This document shows, piece after piece, positions 36,791-43,560 of a DNA stretch of 64,000 nt. The notes below the pieces were generated by a model. That model was given only the letters and a program-made list of their open reading frames with translations. It made no database searches and was not told where the DNA came from. The position numbers were made by a program, and so were the translations under genes. Each line of letters starts with the position of its first letter. Position 1 is the first letter of the stretch. Location: contig NZ_JAENYR010000004.1 of the NCBI RefSeq assembly GCF_016841685.1, positions 1 through 64,000 of the forward strand, given 5' to 3'. This DNA is from Thiohalomonas denitrificans. GTDB lineage: Bacteria > Pseudomonadota > Gammaproteobacteria > Thiohalomonadales > Thiohalomonadaceae.

Positions 36791-37679
36791 TGGTGACACT
36801 GCACACGTTGAAAAATTTCTCGATGCGCTCTGGCTGGAGCGAGGGTTGAGTGAAAACACCCTGGCCGCCTATCGTAGTGACCTGCTGCATCTCGCCCATT
36901 GGCTGAATGGAGAGGGGCGCGACCTGCTGACTGCCGGTCGAGGCGATCTGCTGGAATACATGCACCGGAAAACGGAGGTGGGTGCCCGGCCCCGCAGTAC
37001 CGCTCGGCTGCTTTCCAGTGTGCGCCGCTTCTTCCGTTATCTGGTCCGCGAGGGACGGCTCGATGAAGACCCTTCGGCGCGCATCGATGCACCGCAGTTG
37101 GGTAGGGGTTTGCCGAAATCATTGACTGAGGAGGAGGTGGAGCGGCTGTTGCTGGCACCTGATGTAGGGACTGCTTTGGGTCTGCGCGACCGAGCCATGT
37201 TGGAGGTCCTCTACGCCAGTGGTCTGAGGGTTTCTGAACTGGTGGGCCTGCAGATGGCTCAGGTCAATCTGCAACAGGGATTGGTCAGGGTGCTCGGCAA
37301 AGGGAGTAAGGAGCGGCTGGTACCGCTCGGTGAAGAGGCCCTGACCTGGATAGAGCGTTTCATCCATCACGGACGGCCGCAGCTGATCGCCGACGCGACA
37401 GCAACAGCGCTGTTTCCGACCCGACGCGGGCGGGGGATGACCCGACAGGCCTTTTGGCAGCTGATTAAACGCTATTCCTTGCAGGCGGGGATCGGCAAGA
37501 GCCTGTCACCCCATACCCTGCGCCATGCTTTTGCCACCCATCTTCTTAACCATGGCGCGGATCTGCGGGTGGTTCAGCTGCTGCTCGGGCACAGCAGTCT
37601 CTCCACGACCCAGATCTACACCCATGTGGCGCGAGAGCGACTAAAGTCCTTGCATGCGGAACACCACCCTCGCGGGTAG
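36777..37679 (+). CDS. xerD: Tyrosine recombinase XerD
   Basis: Site-specific recombinase resolving chromosome dimers at dif with XerC. The 300-residue product has an N-terminal SAM-like core-binding domain (1 to about 105) and the catalytic domain with Arg in ASGLRVSELVGL (about 148), Lys in GKGSKERLVPL (about 172), HTLRHAFATHLL (His/Arg about 244-247), and LGHSSLSTTQIYTHV with the His and the nucleophilic Tyr (about 279). ATG 36777 overlaps the ogt stop. XerD rather than XerC is preferred from the SLSTTQIYTHV box and the ogt-xerD-dsbC neighbourhood. About 200 bp without a gene follow it. Confidence 0.9.
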   Translation: MKASDGDTAHVEKFLDALWLERGLSENTLAAYRSDLLHLAHWLNGEGRDLLTAGRGDLLEYMHRKTEVGARPRSTARLLSSVRRFFRYLVREGRLDEDPSARIDAPQLGRGLPKSLTEEEVERLLLAPDVGTALGLRDRAMLEVLYASGLRVSELVGLQMAQVNLQQGLVRVLGKGSKERLVPLGEEALTWIERFIHHGRPQLIADATATALFPTRRGRGMTRQAFWQLIKRYSLQAGIGKSLSPHTLRHAFATHLLNHGADLRVVQLLLGHSSLSTTQIYTHVARERLKSLHAEHHPRG

Positions 37680-37885
37680 TGGGGCTGGCATACATTGAAT
37701 CGAAATGGAGACCGTCGCTCTGTTGCCCTCATATTGCAGCGGGTGCAGGGAAAGAGTCCAGTCAACGGGTGTAAGCCCTCGGTTCGGGTGGAGGGCGGAA
37801 GTGATTTGCATGTTGCTGCCGAAGCTGGGCTGTTTGCGCTTCTGCCGTTACTATTTCTTGTTCTTGCTGACAGGAGTTGAAGTGA

Positions 37886-38368
37886 ATGCCTTCGTTTGAT
37901 GTGGTATCCGAGATTGACGGTCACGAGCTGACCAACGCAGTGGATCAGGTCAACCGTGAAGTGGCCAACCGTTTTGATTTCAAGGGTTCCGATGCCCGAG
38001 TGGAGCAGAGCGAGGGCGGATTGACCCTGGAGGCGCAGAGCGACTTCCAGATCCGGCAAATACTCGAAATCCTCTATCAGAAGATGAGCAAGCGGGGTCT
38101 TGATGTCGGTTTTGTAAAGGAGGGCGATGTGGAAGAGCGCGGAATGCGGGCGTACATGGAGGTAAAATTGAGTGAAGGCATCGACAAGGAACTGGCCAAG
38201 CAGATCGTGAAGCGGATCAAAGAGGCCAAACTCAAAGTTCAGGCGGCCATTCAGGGCGAACAGGTGCGCATTACGGGTAAAAAGCGCGATGATTTGCAGG
38301 CGGCGATGGCCATGCTGCGGCAGGCCGATTTGGGGCAGCCTCTTCAGTTCACCAATTTCCGGGATTGA
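37886..38368 (+). CDS. yajQ: YajQ-family nucleotide-binding protein
   Basis: A 160-residue two-ferredoxin-fold protein (DUF520). The family binds nucleotides; in Xanthomonas a member binds c-di-GMP and acts with a transcription factor. Diagnostic stretches are MPSFDVVSEIDGHELTNAVDQ, the EVANRFDFKGSDA strand and AMLRQADLGQPLQFTNFRD at the C-terminus. ATG at 37886 after AGGAGTTGAAG. A c-di-GMP enzyme is encoded elsewhere in the window, but a link is speculative. Confidence 0.92.
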   Translation: MPSFDVVSEIDGHELTNAVDQVNREVANRFDFKGSDARVEQSEGGLTLEAQSDFQIRQILEILYQKMSKRGLDVGFVKEGDVEERGMRAYMEVKLSEGIDKELAKQIVKRIKEAKLKVQAAIQGEQVRITGKKRDDLQAAMAMLRQADLGQPLQFTNFRD

Positions 38369-38506
38369 CAATAATCTTCACCGCAAAGCCGCCAAGCGCG
38401 CAAAGAAAATGAAGCAGAATGCGGCGAGGGGCTTACTGTTGAAATATTCGCTCCTCTGTGTTCTGTGGAGTGAAACAGTCAATCATTCGAATCGATGTGA
38501 GGTTTT

Positions 38507-39241
38507 ATGAAACGTATTCTGTTGTCTTTGGTCGGTCTCTTGCTGACGACTGCCGCCGGCCTGACCGCAGCGGCTCCGGCCGAACTCAAGTCCTTTCTGT
38601 CGCAGATGGTGCCTGGACAGGCGCCCGACGCCATTGAGGAAACGCCTCTGCCGGGGATCTACCAGGTGGTTTATGGCAGTGATATCTTTTACTTTTCCGA
38701 AGACGGACGGTACATGCTGCGGGGAGATCTGGTCGATCTGAAAACCAATACCAATCTCAGCGAGCAGACTCGCTCGACTGGACGGAAAGCGGCTCTGTCC
38801 CGGCTGGATGAAGAGACCATGATCGTTTATCCGGCCGAGGGTGAAACCAAACATGTGCTGACGGTTTTTACCGACATCGATTGCCCCTATTGCCGCAAGC
38901 TGCACGGTGGCATGGCGGAGATGAACGGAATGGGGATCGAAGTGCGTTATCTGGCATTTCCTCGCGCCGGAATCGGTTCGCCGACCTTCAAAAACATGGT
39001 CTCTATCTGGTGCGCCGATAACCCGCGCGCGGCCATGGATGTCGCCAAGAGTGGCGGGACGGTGGAATCCGCCGATTGTGATCATGGCATCGAGGAGCAC
39101 ATGAAGCTGGTTCGGGAATTAGGCATCAACGGCACCCCGGCGCTGCTCCTTGATGACGGCCGACTGATCGGCGGTTATGTGCCGCCGAAGCAGCTGCTGC
39201 CGATGCTGGAAGGCAAGACGGCAGTTCCCGGCCGCCGCTGA
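38507..39241 (+). CDS. dsbC: Thiol:disulfide isomerase DsbC
   Basis: Periplasmic disulfide isomerase, kept reduced by DsbD. The 244-residue product has a signal peptide (1 to about 22), an N-terminal dimerisation domain (about 24-85), a linker, and a thioredoxin domain with CPYC (C126, C129). A second Cys pair (about C166 and C189) and the cis-proline loop GTPALLLDDG complete the DsbC pattern. ATG at 38507. It converges on addA with REP sequences between. XerD-DsbC adjacency is common in gammaproteobacteria. Confidence 0.94.
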   Translation: MKRILLSLVGLLLTTAAGLTAAAPAELKSFLSQMVPGQAPDAIEETPLPGIYQVVYGSDIFYFSEDGRYMLRGDLVDLKTNTNLSEQTRSTGRKAALSRLDEETMIVYPAEGETKHVLTVFTDIDCPYCRKLHGGMAEMNGMGIEVRYLAFPRAGIGSPTFKNMVSIWCADNPRAAMDVAKSGGTVESADCDHGIEEHMKLVRELGINGTPALLLDDGRLIGGYVPPKQLLPMLEGKTAVPGRR

Positions 39242-39360
39242 AGACGAGCCACGGAGGGCACCGAGGATAGCGACTGAAGAGTTTCTCTGTGTGCCCTCTG
39301 GCTTAACGTTTTAAAAGATGGTAACTGCTCGCCCGGGTGATCGCCCCCGGCCCCGGAAAT

Positions 39361-39485
39361 CCGTCATCCTCGCGTAGGCGGGGATCCAGCAGTCGATCTC
39401 AGAATACATCCTGCCAAGAACCGTCATCCCCGCGTAGGCGGGGATCCATTTTGGGCCATGCTTCTGTTCTCTGGATTCCCGCCTA
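39361..39485. repeat. REP-type palindromes between dsbC and addA
   Basis: Two 28-bp copies of CCGTCATCC[TC]CGCGTAGGCGGGGATCCA start at 39361 and 39421, exactly 60 bp apart, each able to form an ATCCCCGC/GCGGGGAT hairpin. A degenerate inverted copy (TGGATTCCCGCCTA) follows at 39471-39484. They lie between convergent dsbC and addA and may help end both transcripts. Confidence 0.85.
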
Positions 39486-39532
39486 GTTACAAAAGATGTT
39501 CGATGCCCCGCCTTTGCGGCCGTTTTTTTCGG

Positions 39533-42500
39533 TTAGTTGTGTGCAGTGTCGGCGGGGGCGTTTTCGACCGTCATGTCGTAGAGGGCGCCTGCCGCGGTGA
39601 ATAGCAGACTGGCACGCACCGGCCGTCCCGGCCAGAGTCGGGCGATGCCTTCGGCGTAGAGACGCAATTGTTCCTCGTAGGGCTCCGATAACTTGGGCAG
39701 GTTCCCCTCGCAGGCGCGGGTGTGGGTTTTGTAGTCCACGACCCAAAGTTGATCTGCGGATACGATCAAGCGGTCGATGATGCCGTGTACGACACGACCG
39801 TCCTCCCGACGATAAGTGACCGGGACCTCGCAGAACGCCTGACACTCGGCACCGGGCCGGAACAGCGGGGCCAGATCGGCCTGGGTCAAAAGCGATTGTG
39901 CCTCCTCCCACCAGGACCGGAACTCCGGCTCTTGCGCATCGAGGCCGAACTCCTGGGCCACCGATTCGTCGCCATGGGGATTGCCTTCTTCCACCAGCAG
40001 TTCGAGCATGCGATGGATCACCACTCCTCGCAGCAGTGCATCCTCCTCCATTAGCCCGTTCGGACCGCCATGGGCAGCTGCTGCCACCCGGCTGCTGGGT
40101 GCCACTTCAAGCGGCAGAGGCGGTGGATCGATGGCGCGGCCCAGGGCGGCCGGAACAGTAACCGGTCTGCTCTCCCGGGCTACTCCCTGCACCGAAGGGT
40201 CGGGACGTTCACCGCTCTCGAGCACGGCTGGAGCGGTCGTCCCGCCCTCGATGGCTAAAGCCGTCGCGAGCAATCCGTACCATCCCAACTCCTCGCCCCG
40301 GCGGGGCCGGCAACCGGAAATAAAGAGCATTTGCCGCGCGCGGGTGAGTGCCACGTATAGCAGATTGGCCTGTTCGCGCTGCTCGGCCGCCTTGTCCAAG
40401 TCCAGTTGGCCTCGGGTAATCGTATCCTGCTGCGCCTTGCGGCCCACAAGCAGTAGTCGTTCCGGGTGGGGTGCGCCGGCCGGCCAGTCCACCAGTGCCC
40501 GGAACGGAGAATCCTTTTGCCGTGCGGCGGCGGCATCGGCCAGAAAAACCACCGGAGCCTCGAGCCCCTTGGCTGCATGGATGGTCATCACCCGCACTCG
40601 TTCGCCACCGCAGGCCGGCGCCTCGTCCGGTGCCTCGCCGGTGAATTCCCGCAGTTGGGAAAGCCTGGCGACAAAGCCGGTCAGACTTGGATAGCGACCG
40701 GCATCGATTTCCAGGGCCAGTTCAAGGAAGCGCCCCAGATTGGTGCGTATTCGCGGCTGCAAATGCGCCGGGAAGGCCGCCTCGTAACGGGCCAGGACAT
40801 TGCCGTCGCCATAGATGCGATCGAGGAGGTCGTGAATGGGCAGCCGGCCGGCAAGGCGGCGCCAGCCATTCAGTAGTCGATGGGCACGCGCCAGGGGAGC
40901 AGCCGGAGGAAGTTCGATGGCCCCCTTTGCCAGGCGCTCCAGCCAGCCGCCCTTGCCGAGGGCCAATGTGACCAGATCGCCGTCGCTGCAGCCGAAAAGG
41001 GGTGAGCGCAATACCGTTGCAATCGACAGGTGATTGTAGGGGGTGATCAATACCTCCAGCAGGGCCACCAGATCGCGCACCTCCAGTGCCTCCAGCAATG
41101 TCCCCCGATCCGCCCCCACATAGGGGATCCCGGCTTCCCGCAAGGCCGCCTCGTACACTCCGGCATGGGTTCGGCTGCGGACCAGAATAAGCACATCCCC
41201 GTAATGCATCGGGCGAGCCTCATCGCTATCCCCGACCGGTGTGGCGTCGGCCACCAGTGCGGCGATACGCGCGGCGATCTGACGCCCTTCCTGCCGGTAG
41301 CGTCCATCGTTGGCGATACGTCTCGGTTCTGTCAGGGGGTCCCGCAGCCGGTCGCTTTCGGCCTCTTCGGGTGGTTCGCTTGTCTTGTTCTCCTCCACCA
41401 GCGGCAGCATTTCCACACGCCCCCAAAGATCATCATGGAACGTGTCGTGCTCGGCGAATTCGGCCAGGCCTTCCGCCAGGGGACCCTCCGGTCCGAAGAC
41501 CCGGTTGACACACTCGATAACCGCCCCCGCCGAACGGCGGGAGATATGGAGGGTATGGCCGTGGGCGGCCATGGCACCACTCAGCCATTCATGGGCGGCG
41601 GGCAGCAGGCGCGGGTCGGCACGGCGGAACCGATAGATGGACTGCTTGACATCGCCGACCAGGAATACACTGCGGCGTCGCTCACTTTCGCCTGCCGCCA
41701 TCTCCTCGAGCAGGGGCAGCAGCAAACGCCACTGAGTGGGGTTGGTGTCCTGGAATTCATCCACCAACAGGTGATCGATGCGCTGGTCCAGTTTGAACTG
41801 GACCCAGTGGGCATTGTCCGCATCGCTCAGCAGCCGGTAGGCACGCCACTCCAGGTCGGCAAAGTCGAGCAACCGCTGCTCCTCCTTGAAGCGCTGAAAG
41901 TGCCCGATAAGGCGCTCACCCAGGCGGTACCAGGCGCTGGTGGACGCCACCGTCTCCCGGCGGGAGAGGGCGTCCCGCACTGTCAACACCTTTTCGCTAA
42001 GCGTGGCGTGGAGTTCCAGAAAACGCTCCTGGCCGGCTTCGGTCATTTTTTTGGCCTGGGCCTGGCTGGCCTTGCGCGAGCGCAGCTCGCCATCCTTTCG
42101 GAGGAATGCCGCGGCGGCGGCTTCGAAGCGGGCTTCGAGTGGGGTCTCCTTGTGGACTGCCATGCCCAGGCCCTCGGCGAGATTCGGATTGTCGCGAATC
42201 GGATGGCGCAGGAGGAGTTCGGCGAATGCCTGTAACTCCTCGGCGTGGGTCCCCAGGAATCCGCTCCGGGGATCCGGGTCGTCCGGATCACTCTCCAGGT
42301 GGCGGGCCGCCTCCGAGACGGCCCATGCGACGGGTTCGTTGCGATTTTCGGTATAGGCCCACCAGTCGCTGCGGCGACCGAGAAAGTCGGTCAGGGCGCT
42401 GCTCAGGCCGTCTAGGCTGCCGCAGTACTTCAGCAGCCGCTCAAGGTCCTGTCCCACAGCCCCGTCGGGTTCGGCCGTGGCTTCCGCCATCAGGTGTTCC

Positions 42501-42949
42501 CAGGCCGCACGCTCCAGCTCTCCGGTGCGCTCGATCAGCTCGAATCCGGGTGGCACGTCGGCCTCCAGCGGAAAGCGGCGCAGGACCTCCTGACAGAAGG
42601 CGTGAAAGGTGGTGGTTCTAACCGGTTGACGCGCCCTCAGGGTCCCCTCGTAGAGGCCGCGGGCGCGCCCGCGGGTCTCCGCATCCGAAGGCGCCCCCAT
42701 CATCTGCAGCAGTTCGCTCTGGCGCTTCTCATCCGTGCAGGCAAGTTCGAAGAGACGCTCATTGAGGCGGGTCTGCATCTCGGCAGCGGCCTTGCGGGTA
42801 AAGGTGATGGCGAGGATCGCGTCTGGTCGTACCCCGTCGAGCAGCAACCGCACGAGACGGGTCACCAGCAGCCAGGTTTTCCCGGTACCGGCCGAGGCCA
42901 TGACGGTGGCGTTGATGCCGGGTGAGCCGGCGGAGAGCGGGTTGGTCAT
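39533..42949 (-). CDS. addA: AddA helicase-nuclease
   Basis: Main subunit of the AddAB double-strand-break resection complex, functional counterpart of RecBCD. The 1138-residue product has UvrD-type motifs: Walker A ASAGTGKTWLLVTRL near residue 19, AITFTRKAAAEMQTR, Walker B-like LVDEFQDTNPTQW near 395, GDVKQSIYRFRRADP, and MTIHAAKGLEAPVVFL in the C-terminal half. A C-terminal PD-(D/E)XK nuclease domain contains VDYKTHTRACEGN. ATG at 42949 begins at MTNPLSAGSPG, 13 residues before the P-loop; an upstream extension adds 14 residues. It lies downstream of addB on the same strand, unusually separated by 611 bp. Confidence 0.93.
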   Translation of the reverse strand: MTNPLSAGSPGINATVMASAGTGKTWLLVTRLVRLLLDGVRPDAILAITFTRKAAAEMQTRLNERLFELACTDEKRQSELLQMMGAPSDAETRGRARGLYEGTLRARQPVRTTTFHAFCQEVLRRFPLEADVPPGFELIERTGELERAAWEHLMAEATAEPDGAVGQDLERLLKYCGSLDGLSSALTDFLGRRSDWWAYTENRNEPVAWAVSEAARHLESDPDDPDPRSGFLGTHAEELQAFAELLLRHPIRDNPNLAEGLGMAVHKETPLEARFEAAAAAFLRKDGELRSRKASQAQAKKMTEAGQERFLELHATLSEKVLTVRDALSRRETVASTSAWYRLGERLIGHFQRFKEEQRLLDFADLEWRAYRLLSDADNAHWVQFKLDQRIDHLLVDEFQDTNPTQWRLLLPLLEEMAAGESERRRSVFLVGDVKQSIYRFRRADPRLLPAAHEWLSGAMAAHGHTLHISRRSAGAVIECVNRVFGPEGPLAEGLAEFAEHDTFHDDLWGRVEMLPLVEENKTSEPPEEAESDRLRDPLTEPRRIANDGRYRQEGRQIAARIAALVADATPVGDSDEARPMHYGDVLILVRSRTHAGVYEAALREAGIPYVGADRGTLLEALEVRDLVALLEVLITPYNHLSIATVLRSPLFGCSDGDLVTLALGKGGWLERLAKGAIELPPAAPLARAHRLLNGWRRLAGRLPIHDLLDRIYGDGNVLARYEAAFPAHLQPRIRTNLGRFLELALEIDAGRYPSLTGFVARLSQLREFTGEAPDEAPACGGERVRVMTIHAAKGLEAPVVFLADAAAARQKDSPFRALVDWPAGAPHPERLLLVGRKAQQDTITRGQLDLDKAAEQREQANLLYVALTRARQMLFISGCRPRRGEELGWYGLLATALAIEGGTTAPAVLESGERPDPSVQGVARESRPVTVPAALGRAIDPPPLPLEVAPSSRVAAAAHGGPNGLMEEDALLRGVVIHRMLELLVEEGNPHGDESVAQEFGLDAQEPEFRSWWEEAQSLLTQADLAPLFRPGAECQAFCEVPVTYRREDGRVVHGIIDRLIVSADQLWVVDYKTHTRACEGNLPKLSEPYEEQLRLYAEGIARLWPGRPVRASLLFTAAGALYDMTVENAPADTAHN

Positions 42950-43113
42950 GCGGCAAGCATACGGACCGGGCCCGCAACGGTAAACCGCCAATCCGGTCTA
43001 CCCGGAGGTGACTGATAGTGGCGTAGAGTTCGCGAAGTGCAGAACACGTGAAGCACGACAACCCGTCTTGTGAACGCGTACCTCAGCGATCGCGCGTACC
43101 TCCCGAGCATCCG

Positions 43114-43131
43114 TGTAGGACAAATCTGATA
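43114..43131 (+). promoter_or_regulatory. Candidate GacA/UvrY-type binding site
   Basis: TGTAGG-ACAAAT-CTGATA matches the GacA consensus TGTAAG-N6-CTTACA at 9 of 12 fixed positions. It lies about 180 bp before the predicted start of the CsrB-like RNA, a spacing seen for csrB/rsmZ upstream activating sites. The right half is weak, so this is tentative. Confidence 0.4.
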
Positions 43132-43241
43132 ACGTCGTAGGTGATTTGCCCGGGATAATGGTGATCTTCGTTATGGTTGTTGTTAGCCGGGAACGCAATA
43201 CATTGAATTTGCACAAAACCTTCAACCGAGGTGGTTTGGGG

Positions 43242-43261
43242 GCGGTGAAACCGCTTTTTTT
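43242..43261 (+). terminator. Short terminator-like hairpin upstream of the sRNA
   Basis: GCGGT (43242-43246) pairs with ACCGC (43250-43254) across GAA, followed by seven T residues. No plus-strand gene precedes it, so what it terminates is unclear. Confidence 0.55.
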
Positions 43262-43267
43262 GTTGGG

Positions 43268-43295
43268 TTGTTGCTGCGGTTTTGAGTGCTAATCT
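43268..43295 (+). promoter_or_regulatory. Predicted promoter of the CsrB-like RNA
   Basis: TTGTTG (43268-43273), 16-bp spacer, TAATCT (43290-43295) preceded by TGC (extended -10). Transcription would start near 43,302, directly before the first AGGGA hairpin. Confidence 0.6.
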
Positions 43296-43301
43296 TCGGT
43301 C

Positions 43302-43488
43302 AAAGGGAATTGTTGTACCAGCCAGGGACGGCGTGCCGCAGGGAAGCGGTGAACCAGGGATGGCCCCAGAACAAACGGGTTCCGAGTGGCTCGAGCAGTT
43401 GCCAGGAGGCGTCACCACAGGGATGGTGGTGAACGGCATGGAAGCCGGGAAGGGATTGAGAGGGCGGCAACACCGCCCTTTCTTTATT
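43302..43488 (+). ncRNA. CsrB/RsmZ-like CsrA-sequestering small RNA
   Basis: About 185 nt with nine GGA motifs (43306, 43326, 43342, 43358, 43405, 43421, 43440, 43448, 43453), against about two expected by chance. Most sit in loops of short stems: CAA-AGGGAA-TTG (43301-43312), GCC-AGGGAC-GGC (43321-43332), CCGC-AGGGAA-GCGG (43336-43349), a weak CC-AGGGAT-GG, GCC-AGGA-GGC (43401-43410), TCACCAC-AGGGATG-GTGGTGA (43412-43432) and CGGC-ATGGAA-GCCG (43434-43447). The RNA ends in a perfect 7-bp terminator stem (43461-43467 with 43473-43479) and a T-rich tail. This is the architecture of CsrB/RsmX/Y/Z RNAs that titrate CsrA, whose gene lies at 63,521. An ORF overlaps (43282-43560) but has no protein family likeness. 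The host gap between addA and addB is otherwise empty. Confidence 0.75.
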
Positions 43489-43560
43489 GTGAAAGTACCG
43501 TCCAAAAAGCCGATGATTGCAGTGCAATCTGCACAATGCACCGACAGGCCTGCAAGATGA

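Noticed and set aside
39361-39448. Two 28-bp palindromic repeats exactly 60 bp apart, like a two-unit CRISPR
   Set aside because: Only two direct copies plus an inverted degenerate one, no cas genes nearby, and the motif is a REP-type extragenic palindrome rather than a CRISPR repeat.
43282-43560. A 92-codon plus-strand ORF covering the candidate sRNA
   Set aside because: No recognisable domain, no good ribosome-binding site, and the intrinsic terminator lies inside it; the RNA hairpins explain the region better.
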